Assembly (NCBI GenBank): GCA_021641325.1
Contig: JAJXPD010000083.1
Coordinates: 1 to 9,144, forward strand
Length of the DNA: 9,144 bases
From: Opitutales bacterium
Lineage (GTDB): Bacteria; Verrucomicrobiota; Verrucomicrobiia; Opitutales; Intestinicryptomonadaceae
Direction: 5' to 3'
The notes below the pieces were generated by a model, which saw nothing but the letters and a program-made list of their open reading frames with translations, made no database searches and was not told the DNA's origin. Position 1 is the stretch's first letter; the number at the start of each line of letters is the position of its first letter. Positions 1 to 6,957 of the stretch are shown here, one piece after another. A program made the translations under genes and the position numbers.

Positions 1-17
1 GGCTCATACGTTTGAGT

Positions 18-1349
18 ATGAAGAAGTTTATTGTATCTATTGCTTGTTTGGGGGCTTGGGCTGCGGTTTTTTCGGCTTCGGCTTTTGCCGAAAAATACAT
101 CACGCGCGACCAGCCCGTCGCCGACACTTTCATTAAAAAATACGGAAAGTCGTTTTACGTTGTCTCGCAAATCGGAGACTCGAAAGTGCCCGACGTTCTC
201 GAACGTCTCGACCGCAAGGGCAGGGTGGCAAATGCCCTCGAATGGTCGCGCGAGGCGCGGGGGCAGATTCTTGAATTTTTCGACTCGCAAGTTTACGGCG
301 CGATTCCCCCGCGCCCCGATTCCCAGAAATTCGAGCTTATAGAATCGTCCGACGACGCCCTCGGCGGCATTGCCCTGCGCAGGCAGTACAGAATTACCGT
401 TTCGGGAGCGGGCGGCTCGCTCTCGTTTGTGGCTCTTGTGTATCTCCCTAAAAACGGCGGCGCGAAAACGCCCGCGTTCATCTGCCCCAACTTCGACGGC
501 AACTTTGTCGTTTCGCCCGAAGACGGAATAGCGACGGAAAACTATGCGGCGACTCTTTCAGAAAAGAAACGCGCCCAGCTCCGCGCGGAAAAATCGACGC
601 GCATTCCCGTTGCCGACATCGTTTCGCGCGGCTACGCAATCGCAACGTTCTGCTACATGGACGTCTATCCCGACCGCAATGGCGCGGCGGCGGCGGACGA
701 AAGCGTCTACAAGATTTTCGGCAAAAAATTCGACTCGCGCCCCGCGATTGTCGCTTGGGCGTGGGGGAACATGCGCGTAGCCGACCTGCTTGAAACGCTG
801 CCTGAAATCGACATGTCGAAGCTTGCGGTCGTCGGGCACTCGCGCCTCGGCAAGACCGCGCTGATTGCGGGCGCGCACGACCTCCGCTTTGCCTATGTTT
901 GCTCCAACAACGCCGGCTGCATGGGCGAGGCTCTTACGCGCCGCAACTACGGGGAATCGGCGGCGTCGATGGTCGACTTCAACTTTCCGTACTGGTTTTC
1001 CGACAACTTCAAGAAGCACGCGCACGACGTTTCGTCGATGCCGGTCGACCAGCACCACCTTGTGTCGCTGATTGCCCCGCGCATGCTCTACACCACGAGT
1101 TCCTCCGAGGACTTCTGGGCTGACCCCGAAGGCCAGCTGCTCGGTCTGATAAACGCCGCGCCCGCGTTCGCGCTTTTCGGGGCGAAGAATTTTCCGACCC
1201 TCGACGCGCTCGAAATAGACTCGCCCTTCCACGGCGACATCGCCTACCACATCAAGAGCGGCAGGCACAGCATAACGCCCTACGACTGGAAGAATTTTAT
1301 GGACTACGCCGAAAATCGCGGCTGGAAGCCCGTCCCCCCTAAAAAATAA
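18..1349 (+). CDS. Secreted CE15-type alpha/beta hydrolase (glucuronoyl esterase-like), first of a tandem pair
   Basis: The 443-aa protein has an N-terminal signal peptide (basic MKK, hydrophobic stretch, likely cleavage after AFA near residue 24), so it should act in the periplasm or outside the cell. The nucleophile motif GHSRLGK is at residues 273-279 (Ser275). The segment around N298 (SNNAGCMG), the EDFWADP motif (E364/D365) and the C-terminal SGRH...YDW motif (His417) are in the order seen in bacterial CE15 enzymes. Known members cleave esters between glucuronic acid side chains of xylan and lignin alcohols; the substrate here is not shown. The position 23 residues after the Ser, where fungal CE15 enzymes carry the catalytic Glu, is Asn298, so the acid is probably E364 or D365. 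The start is ATG at 18 because the signal peptide begins there; a TTG at 12 is also in frame and only 17 nt of upstream sequence are visible. Such proteins are often labelled acetylxylan esterase. Family call is firm, substrate is not. Confidence 0.88.
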   Translation: MKKFIVSIACLGAWAAVFSASAFAEKYITRDQPVADTFIKKYGKSFYVVSQIGDSKVPDVLERLDRKGRVANALEWSREARGQILEFFDSQVYGAIPPRPDSQKFELIESSDDALGGIALRRQYRITVSGAGGSLSFVALVYLPKNGGAKTPAFICPNFDGNFVVSPEDGIATENYAATLSEKKRAQLRAEKSTRIPVADIVSRGYAIATFCYMDVYPDRNGAAAADESVYKIFGKKFDSRPAIVAWAWGNMRVADLLETLPEIDMSKLAVVGHSRLGKTALIAGAHDLRFAYVCSNNAGCMGEALTRRNYGESAASMVDFNFPYWFSDNFKKHAHDVSSMPVDQHHLVSLIAPRMLYTTSSSEDFWADPEGQLLGLINAAPAFALFGAKNFPTLDALEIDSPFHGDIAYHIKSGRHSITPYDWKNFMDYAENRGWKPVPPKK

Positions 1350-1352
1350 GGC

Positions 1353-1357
1353 AGGAG
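1353..1357 (+). promoter_or_regulatory. Shine-Dalgarno site of the second CE15-type gene
   Basis: AGGAG lies 10 nt before the ATG at 1368, in the 18-nt gap after the TAA of the first hydrolase. It is one of the few clear Shine-Dalgarno sites in the window. It supports separate translation of the second gene from a shared transcript. Confidence 0.75.
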
Positions 1358-1367
1358 AAAAAATATT

Positions 1368-2729
1368 ATGAAAAAACTTTCTATGTTTCTGATGTCGCTC
1401 TCCGCGTCCGCCCTGTTTGCGGCGGAGGCTGGCGAGCTTTACAACCCCGACATGCCCGAAAAATCGTGCATGAAATTCAACAGGGTCGAAAAGGTCGCGA
1501 TAAACTATGCGGAGGCGAAAGCCGACATCTACAAGAAGCTCGACATTCTCGACAAAATAGGCGGGGGAGGGCGCGTCGAAACAGCCAAGCAGTGGCTCGA
1601 CGGGGAGCGTCCGAAAGTCGTGAAATTTTTGGAGGAGGAGTATTTCGGCAAAATGCCTCCGCGCCCCGAAAAGCTCGAATTCAAGCTTGTCGAGTCGTCC
1701 GAAGACGCGCTCGGCGGAATCGCAAAGCGCAGGCAGTACAAGATAATTTCCACCGACAAAAACGGAACGCACATTTTCAACGTTTTGATGTACTACCCGC
1801 AGGACGCGTCGGTCGAAAAGCCCGTGCCCGCATTCATCTACACCAACTACAACGGCAACCACACGACGGTTTCCGAGCCGGAAGTTCTGCTGCCCGAAGA
1901 GGGCACTTGGCTTTCGAACAGCAAAAGGGGGAAAATTACAGACAACCGCGCCCACGATTACCAGCGCGGAACGGGCGCGCCGCGCAATCCGTTCAAGGAC
2001 ATCGTCTCGCGCGGCTACGCTGTCGCCACGTTCTGCTACTGCGAAATCTATCCCGACAAGGAGCACATTCTCTCCGAAAACGAATCCGTGTTCCGCATCT
2101 TCGACAAGTCGGCGGTGGACAAGGATCCGCGCTGCATAGCCGCGTGGGCGTGGGGCGACTGCCGCGTGCTCGACTTGCTCGAAACCCTGCCGTTTATCGA
2201 CCGCTCGAAAATCGGCGTCGCGGGGCACTCGCGGCTCGGCAAGACCGCGCTGCTTGCGGGCGCGTACGACACGCGCTTTGCGCTTGCGGTCTCGAACAGC
2301 TCGTGCTGCGGCGGGGCGTCGATGAACAGGCGCAACTACGGCGAGAACCTGAAATTTGCGGCGACGTATTTCCCGTGCTGGTACAAGCCCAAAATGAAAG
2401 AGTATGCCGAAAACATCGAGAGCATGCCTATTGACGCCCAGCATATGCTTGCGGCGATGGCTCCGCGCATGGTCTACGTTTTGAGCGGAACCGAGGACAT
2501 TTGGGCCGACCCGAAAGGCGAGTTCATGTCGCTTGCCGAGGCCGGCAAAATCTACGCGCTTTTCGGCGCGAAAAAAATGGCGACTCTCGACGACTTGCGC
2601 GTAAAAAAGCCGTTTGTCGGCGACGGCTTCGGATATGTGCTGTACGACGGACCGCACCAAATCGACGCGTACAACTGGAAGTGCATAATGGACTTCACCG
2701 ACGCCCACGGCTGGACGAAGCGCAAATAG
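1368..2729 (+). CDS. Secreted CE15-type alpha/beta hydrolase (glucuronoyl esterase-like), second of a tandem pair
   Basis: The 453-aa protein starts with a signal peptide (MKKLSMFLMSLSASALFA, cleavage near residues 18-21). It shares the full motif order of the preceding gene: GHSRLGK at 286-292 (Ser288), SNSSCCGG around 309-316, TEDIWADP (E376/D377) and DGPH...YNW (His430). The two proteins look roughly 40-50% identical by eye, so they arose by duplication. The fungal-type acid position, 23 residues after the Ser, is Ser311, so the acid is again probably in the ED pair. Compared with its neighbour it has a longer segment at about residues 180-205 before the shared DIVSRGYA motif, and Ala317 where the first protein has Glu304. 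That suggests different substrate preference. It is almost certainly co-transcribed with the first gene, and a terminator follows. Predicted role is hydrolysis of glucuronate esters in plant-type polysaccharide; this is inferred from the family only. Confidence 0.9.
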   Translation: MKKLSMFLMSLSASALFAAEAGELYNPDMPEKSCMKFNRVEKVAINYAEAKADIYKKLDILDKIGGGGRVETAKQWLDGERPKVVKFLEEEYFGKMPPRPEKLEFKLVESSEDALGGIAKRRQYKIISTDKNGTHIFNVLMYYPQDASVEKPVPAFIYTNYNGNHTTVSEPEVLLPEEGTWLSNSKRGKITDNRAHDYQRGTGAPRNPFKDIVSRGYAVATFCYCEIYPDKEHILSENESVFRIFDKSAVDKDPRCIAAWAWGDCRVLDLLETLPFIDRSKIGVAGHSRLGKTALLAGAYDTRFALAVSNSSCCGGASMNRRNYGENLKFAATYFPCWYKPKMKEYAENIESMPIDAQHMLAAMAPRMVYVLSGTEDIWADPKGEFMSLAEAGKIYALFGAKKMATLDDLRVKKPFVGDGFGYVLYDGPHQIDAYNWKCIMDFTDAHGWTKRK

Positions 2730-2756
2730 TCCGCTTTTTTTAACCGCAGTTTTTTC

Positions 2757-2791
2757 AAAATCCGCAGCGTACGTTGTTGCGGATTTTTTTT
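2757..2791 (+). terminator. Rho-independent terminator after the CE15-type pair
   Basis: A perfect 10-bp stem is formed by AAAATCCGCA (2757-2766) and TGCGGATTTT (2778-2787). It can be extended by G-T and C-G pairs inside the loop, and a run of eight T (2784-2791) follows. It closes the two-gene hydrolase operon. The last two T of the run are also the first two bases of the next promoter's -35 box. Confidence 0.88.
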
Positions 2792-2818
2792 GACACGCCC
2801 GCGCCGTTCCGAAATAAT
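2790..2818 (+). promoter_or_regulatory. Sigma70-type promoter of the FAD oxidoreductase gene
   Basis: A consensus -35 TTGACA (2790-2795), a 17-nt spacer and AATAAT (2813-2818, five of six matches to TATAAT) make a near-ideal housekeeping promoter. Predicted transcription start is near 2825, about 20 nt before the ATG at 2845. No operator-like repeat is seen around it, so strong constitutive expression is plausible. Confidence 0.75.
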
Positions 2819-2844
2819 AAAATTCAGCTTATTCTGTAATAGAC

Positions 2845-4830
2845 ATGGAAAATAGGGATTTCGACAAAATGGGAAGAAGAAAGTTTCTGAGCGCGTCGAC
2901 AATGTCGCTTCTCGGATACTCCTTCATGGTAAGTCTGCCCGCCAAGGCGGAAGACGCCGCGGGCGGCGAAAAGGCGGGAATTACGCCGCTCGGCAAAAAG
3001 ATAGAAAGCTCGCTTGCGGGCAGGGCGTTCGACGCTTCGGGAGAGCCGAACATGGAGAAAATCGCCCTCGACTGCGACGTGCTCGTTGCGGGCGGCGGCC
3101 TTGCGGGCGTGTGCGCGGCGATAGCATCGGCGCGGGCTGGGGCGAAAACGGTTTTGGTTCAGGACAGGTCGAGGCTCGGCGGCAATTCAAGCTCCGAGGT
3201 GCGCATGCACCCGCTCGGAATTTGGAGCCACAAGGTCGGCTGGCGCGAGGCGGGAATTTTGGAGGAAATCAAGCTTGAGCACTCCGTCAAGAACCCCCAG
3301 ATGTCGTGGGAAATGTGGGACTTGGTTTTGTACGACAAATGCGTGTCGGAAAAGAACCTCACCCTTCTGCTCGACACTTCCGTATACCTCGCCGAAACGG
3401 CGGACGGGCGGATAAAATCAGTCATGGCGCGCAGCGACCACTCGCTCAAAATCTACAAAATTTCCGCCAAGCAGTTTGTGGACTGCACGGGCGACGCGCG
3501 AATCGCCATGGAAGCGGGCGCAACGCTGATGTCTGGGCGAGAAGGCTCCAAAAAATACGGCGAGGAGCTTGCCGACATCTACGAGCTCGGCAAGCACCTG
3601 TGCGCGTCGGTAATCTACACTTCGAAAGACTGCGGCAAACCCACGCCGTTTACGCCGCCCTCGTGGGCGAAGAAAATTACGGCGGAGGACTTGAAGTTCC
3701 GCGACCCCCGCGCGAGCGGCTTCGGCATGGGCTACGCGTTCATTTCGCACGGCGGCATGGCGGACACTTTGCGCGACACCGAAGTGCTGCGCTTCGAGCT
3801 GCTGTCGATAATTTTGGGCGTGTGGGACTACATCAAAAACAGCGGAAAATTCCCCGAAACCGCAAACCTCGCCCTCGACTCCGTCGGAATGATTCCCGCA
3901 AAGCGCGACACTTACAGGGTGCTCGGCGAGCACATTTTCACCGTCCACGACATCAAGGGCAAGTGGCGCGAAATGCCCGACCAAATCGCCGCCGCGGGCT
4001 GGGCTTTGGAGGACCAAACCTCAAAGGGCTTCTACGCCGAACGCCACAAAAAGCCCGCGATTTTCGCCGGGAAGATAGACTACTACAACATACCGTTCGG
4101 CTCTCTTGTGGCAAAGGATTTTCCGAACCTGCTCATGGCGGGGCGCGACATCAGTTGCAGCCACATGGCGTTTTCCTCGACGCGCATAATGAACACCTGC
4201 GCGACGACGGGGCAGGTGTCGGGCACGGCGGCGGCGTTGTGCGCGGCGGAGGGAATTTCGCCGAAAGACATTTTGAAGTCTCCCGAAAAATTTTCGGCGT
4301 TCCAGCAGCGCATGCTCCGCGACGGCGTGATTATCGCGGGCGTCAAAAATTCCGATCCGCTCGACTTGGCGCGGTCTGCGAAGATTTCGGCGAGCTCCTG
4401 CGCGGCGTCCGCCAAGCCCGAAAACGTTGTTTCGGGAATGTTCTACGACGCCCTCGGCAGCTGCGAAAACCGCTGGATTGCACCGATTATAGACAAGCCC
4501 GCGCTCAAGCTCGAATGGGATTCGCCGAAGGAGATTTCCAAAATAATACTCAACCTCGACACGGGTTGCCGCATGCTCACAATTACGCGCCAGCCCAACT
4601 TTTTCAAAAGGCTCGCGCTCGGCGCGCAGCCCGAATGCCTGCGCGACTACCGCATTGTAGCAACCCTCGCCGACGGCTCTAAAAAGACGCTTGCGGAAGT
4701 TAAGGGCAACTACCAGAAGCGCGCGGAGCACGATTTCGAAAAAGTCGCCGCAAAGTCGGTCGAGCTTGAATGCCTTGCCACAAACGGCTCCGACACCGCC
4801 TCTGTCTTCGAGGTGCGCGTCTATGCGTAG
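2845..4830 (+). CDS. Tat-exported FAD-dependent oxidoreductase (FAD_oxidored family) with C-terminal beta-sandwich domain
   Basis: The 661-aa protein opens with a twin-arginine signal (GRRKFLSAS, Arg-Arg at residues 11-12, then a hydrophobic stretch to about residue 35). That fits export of a folded, cofactor-loaded enzyme. The dinucleotide-binding motif is AGGGLAG (Gly83, Gly85, Gly88), followed by VLVQDR and LGGNSSSEVR (about 103-119), typical of the FAD_oxidored family. A second conserved block, GRDISCSHMAFSSTR and the following Cys-Ala-Thr-Thr-Gly-Gln stretch (433-457), fits FAD contact. Residues about 510-661 look like a discoidin/galactose-binding type beta-sandwich (NVVSG, NRWIAP, a W-x-S-P-x-x-I strand, and VFEVRVY at the end). 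Substrate is unknown; family members are often near carbohydrate genes. An alternative start at ATG 2869 (MGRRKFL) has a good Shine-Dalgarno (AGGGA, 2854-2858), whereas the ATG at 2845 has none. The longer form is kept because it gives a normal Tat n-region. Confidence 0.88.
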   Translation: MENRDFDKMGRRKFLSASTMSLLGYSFMVSLPAKAEDAAGGEKAGITPLGKKIESSLAGRAFDASGEPNMEKIALDCDVLVAGGGLAGVCAAIASARAGAKTVLVQDRSRLGGNSSSEVRMHPLGIWSHKVGWREAGILEEIKLEHSVKNPQMSWEMWDLVLYDKCVSEKNLTLLLDTSVYLAETADGRIKSVMARSDHSLKIYKISAKQFVDCTGDARIAMEAGATLMSGREGSKKYGEELADIYELGKHLCASVIYTSKDCGKPTPFTPPSWAKKITAEDLKFRDPRASGFGMGYAFISHGGMADTLRDTEVLRFELLSIILGVWDYIKNSGKFPETANLALDSVGMIPAKRDTYRVLGEHIFTVHDIKGKWREMPDQIAAAGWALEDQTSKGFYAERHKKPAIFAGKIDYYNIPFGSLVAKDFPNLLMAGRDISCSHMAFSSTRIMNTCATTGQVSGTAAALCAAEGISPKDILKSPEKFSAFQQRMLRDGVIIAGVKNSDPLDLARSAKISASSCAASAKPENVVSGMFYDALGSCENRWIAPIIDKPALKLEWDSPKEISKIILNLDTGCRMLTITRQPNFFKRLALGAQPECLRDYRIVATLADGSKKTLAEVKGNYQKRAEHDFEKVAAKSVELECLATNGSDTASVFEVRVYA

Positions 4831-4840
4831 GCGAACGCGG

Positions 4841-4858
4841 AATTTTGCTTGCAAAATT
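4841..4858. repeat. Perfect palindrome overlapping the promoter of the EEP lipoprotein gene
   Basis: AATTTTGC, TT, GCAAAATT forms a perfect inverted repeat of 8-bp arms around two bases. It overlaps the proposed -35 box (4849-4854), so it is placed like an operator. With a 4-nt loop it could also be a weak AT-rich hairpin for ending the previous transcript, but the stem has only one G-C pair and no clean T-run follows. Confidence 0.5.
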
Positions 4859-4878
4859 TTGTGTTTGTGTGGGATAAT
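4849..4878 (+). promoter_or_regulatory. Probable promoter of the EEP lipoprotein gene (extended -10)
   Basis: TTGCAA (4849-4854, four of six matches), an 18-nt spacer and GATAAT (4873-4878, five of six) preceded by TGG (4870-4872), which gives an extended -10 element. The expected start near 4885 leaves a leader of about 18 nt before ATG 4903. The -35 box sits inside the palindrome 4841-4858, which hints at repression by a dimeric DNA-binding protein. Confidence 0.55.
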
Positions 4879-4902
4879 GTCGAAAACAAATTCCCGGATT
4901 CA

Positions 4903-5823
4903 ATGAAAAGTATAATCGCAGGCATTATGGCGGCGTTTGCGGCGCAGTTTTTGCTGTGCTCGTGCTTCGTCGAAAAAACCGTGCCTCCACGCGAAGATGC
5001 GGAGTGCCGCGCGACGGCAAACGTAGCGTCGTTCAACATGCTCTATTTTGCCGACAAGCCCTATTGGGAAAAACGGCGCGCGCAAATTCCCGCGCTCATG
5101 AAATACCACGAGTTCGACATATGCGGCTCGCAGGAGCTGTCGATAGAGCAGGCGGAGTGGATTTTATCGCAGCTCGGCTCTGCCTGGGCGGCGGAATTCA
5201 ACAACCCGAAAATCGAGCCGAACGGCAAAAGCTGGGCGATGAACGTCGTCATTTTCTACAAGGCGTCGCGCTTCGAACGTCTCGACGGCGGCACGTTCTG
5301 GTTCGGTCCGAATCCGTATCCGCCCGAAAAGCGGACGGTCGGCTGGGGCGTCGGCGGCGAAAAGCAGAACCGCTTTTGCGCGTGGATAAAACTGCGCGAC
5401 AAACTTTCGGGGCGCGAGCTTGTGTTCTTCGACCTCCACCTGAACAGCCGCAACAAGCCCGACAGGGAAAAGTCCTTCGATTTGCTCGTTTCGGAAGTGC
5501 CGAAAATCGCAGGCAAAACGCCTTTCGTAATCGTGGGCGATTTCAACACGCGCGAAAAGGAAATGATAGACAAGTTCGAGTCGTCGGGGCTTCTGCGCAA
5601 CTCGCGCGACATCTCGCAAACGCCGCACTACGGCCCCGAACCCACTTGCATAGGCGTCAAGCCCGACCCCAAGCGCTGGCTGTCGCGCCCGATAGACTTC
5701 GTGTTCGTCTCGAACGGAATGGAGGTGCTCAAACACGCGCACATTTCCGACACTTTCGAGGACGTGCGGCCGTCCGACCACATGCCCGTTCTCGCGAAAA
5801 TCGTCCTTCCCGCGACGCGCTGA
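4903..5823 (+). CDS. Endonuclease/exonuclease/phosphatase (EEP) superfamily lipoprotein
   Basis: The 306-aa protein begins with a lipoprotein-type signal (MKSIIAGIMAAFAAQFLLCSC, lipidated Cys likely residue 21), so it should be anchored in the envelope. All metal and catalytic motifs of the EEP fold are present in order: SFNML (Asn45), SQE (Glu78), DLHLNSRN (His179), GDFNT (Asp213, Asn215), IDFVF, and SDHMP (Asp292, His293). It should be an active Mg2+-dependent phosphodiesterase or phosphatase. The family covers DNases, sphingomyelinases and inositol phosphatases, and sequence alone does not choose among them. The start is ATG 4903, not the in-frame TTG at 4849: the latter would put a promoter inside the gene and spoil the signal peptide. 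No clear Shine-Dalgarno is present. The next gene begins 78 nt downstream with no terminator between, so some co-transcription is possible. Confidence 0.85.
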   Translation: MKSIIAGIMAAFAAQFLLCSCFVEKTVPPREDAECRATANVASFNMLYFADKPYWEKRRAQIPALMKYHEFDICGSQELSIEQAEWILSQLGSAWAAEFNNPKIEPNGKSWAMNVVIFYKASRFERLDGGTFWFGPNPYPPEKRTVGWGVGGEKQNRFCAWIKLRDKLSGRELVFFDLHLNSRNKPDREKSFDLLVSEVPKIAGKTPFVIVGDFNTREKEMIDKFESSGLLRNSRDISQTPHYGPEPTCIGVKPDPKRWLSRPIDFVFVSNGMEVLKHAHISDTFEDVRPSDHMPVLAKIVLPATR

Positions 5824-5847
5824 AACCGCGCGGGGGCACGGCGTTAA

Positions 5848-5874
5848 ATGGCAATTTATTGGCTTGATTGCCAT
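5848..5874. repeat. Inverted repeat upstream of the ArnA-type decarboxylase gene
   Basis: ATGGCAA (5848-5854) and TTGCCAT (5868-5874) form 7-bp perfect arms around 13 nt, ending 27 nt before ATG 5902. It could be an operator half-site pair or a hairpin in the leader. No convincing -35/-10 pair was found between 5824 and 5901, so the regulatory role is tentative. Confidence 0.35.
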
Positions 5875-5901
5875 GGCGTTTGTGTTTTGATTGAAAACAA
5901 T

Positions 5902-6954
5902 ATGGCATCTAAGAAAATCTTTATCATGGGCGTCAACGGGTTTATCGGCTCGTCGCTCGCGTGGAAAATCCTCCAAAAGACCGAATGGGAAATCGTCGGC
6001 ATGGACTTGGGCACAAATAAAATCGGGCACTGCCTCGGCAACCCGCGCTTCGCGTTCTTCGAAAAAAATATCTTCACCGACAAAGACTGGATTGAAGAAC
6101 AAATAAAAGAGTGCGACGTCGTTGTGCCGCTCGTGGCAATCGCGACACCCACGCTCTACGTCAAAGATCCCCTGCGCGTATACGAGCTGGACTACGAGTC
6201 GAACATCGACATCGTGAAAAAATGCGCAAAGTACGGCAAACGCATCGTCTTTCCCTCGACTTCGGAAGTCTACGGCATGTGCCCCGACCGGAATTTCGAC
6301 GAGTACAATTCGCCGCTCGTCCTCGGTCCCGTCCCGAAAGAACGCTGGATTTACTCATGCATCAAGCAGATGCTCGACCGCGTAATCTGGGCGTACGGCA
6401 ACCACGCGGGGCTGAAATTCACGCTCTTCCGCCCCTTCAATTTCATCGGCCCGAAACTCGACGACATCACCGCCCCGAAGGAAGGCTCGTCGCGCGTGCT
6501 CACGCAGTTCGCGCACAACATCATCAACGGCAAGCCGATTAAGCTCGTAGACGGCGGAGCGCAAAAGCGCAGCTTCACGTTCATCGACGACGGCATAGAG
6601 TGCCTGCTCAAAATTTTGGAAAACAAGGACGGCTGCGCCGACGGAAAGATTTTCAACATCGGCAACCCCTACATGGAATTTTCAATCAAAGAGCTTGCCG
6701 ACATGCTCGTGGAGCTTTTCGGCGAATATCCCGAATACGCCGAACGCGCGAAGAACGCGAAAATCGAAAGCGTTTCGAGCGAGGAATACTACGGCAGGGG
6801 CTATCAGGACGTGTCGCGGCGCATGCCGTCGATTGCCGAGGCCGAGAAAGTTCTCGGCTGGAAACCGACCACCGACCTGCGCACCGCGCTAAAACTTACG
6901 CTCGACTACCACCTGCTCAAAAAGGACTACGAGCTTGGCGAAACTTCGAAATAA
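5902..6954 (+). CDS. UDP-glucuronate decarboxylase, stand-alone ArnA C-terminal type (NAD-dependent SDR)
   Basis: The 350-aa protein is an extended short-chain dehydrogenase matching the C-terminal half of E. coli ArnA. That enzyme oxidises UDP-glucuronic acid at C4 and decarboxylates it to a UDP-4-keto-pentose, in the cytoplasm, with NAD+. The Rossmann motif GVNGFIG is at residues 10-16. PSTSEVYGMC (Glu122), the Tyr151-x-x-x-Lys155 pair in YSCIK, and Arg307 in YYGRGYQDVSRR match ArnA Glu434, Tyr463, Lys467 and Arg619 with identical spacing. The ArnA N-terminal formyltransferase is absent. A Ralstonia-type UDP-4-keto-pentose/UDP-xylose synthase is therefore the main alternative. The start is ATG 5902, where the nucleotide-binding strand begins four residues later; an in-frame ATG at 5848 would add 18 unlikely residues. 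No Shine-Dalgarno is evident. An ArnD-like gene follows after 3 nt, so both belong to one pathway. Confidence 0.88.
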   Translation: MASKKIFIMGVNGFIGSSLAWKILQKTEWEIVGMDLGTNKIGHCLGNPRFAFFEKNIFTDKDWIEEQIKECDVVVPLVAIATPTLYVKDPLRVYELDYESNIDIVKKCAKYGKRIVFPSTSEVYGMCPDRNFDEYNSPLVLGPVPKERWIYSCIKQMLDRVIWAYGNHAGLKFTLFRPFNFIGPKLDDITAPKEGSSRVLTQFAHNIINGKPIKLVDGGAQKRSFTFIDDGIECLLKILENKDGCADGKIFNIGNPYMEFSIKELADMLVELFGEYPEYAERAKNAKIESVSSEEYYGRGYQDVSRRMPSIAEAEKVLGWKPTTDLRTALKLTLDYHLLKKDYELGETSK

Positions 6955-6957
6955 CGT

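Noticed and set aside
558..2708. A 716-codon open frame on the minus strand across both hydrolase genes
   Set aside because: It is a shadow of codon bias in two GC-rich genes that share one frame. Its translation is Arg/Val-rich with no recognisable motif, and the plus-strand genes have full catalytic motifs.
3306..4682. A 458-codon plus-strand open frame inside the flavoprotein gene
   Set aside because: It is out of frame with a gene carrying strong FAD motifs, and its translation is extremely Arg-rich and low in complexity, as expected of a shadow frame.
4849..4902. TTG start at 4849 extending the EEP protein by 18 residues
   Set aside because: It would bury the lipoprotein signal and place the extended -10 promoter inside the gene.
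5848..5901. ATG 5848 as start of the decarboxylase
   Set aside because: The added 18 residues have no counterpart in the ArnA family, and the Rossmann strand begins right after ATG 5902.
18..6954. One functional system linking CE15 glucuronate esterases with the UDP-glucuronate decarboxylase
   Set aside because: The shared sugar is suggestive, but the units are separated by terminators, promoters and unrelated genes, and one acts outside the cell while the other acts on a nucleotide sugar in the cytoplasm.
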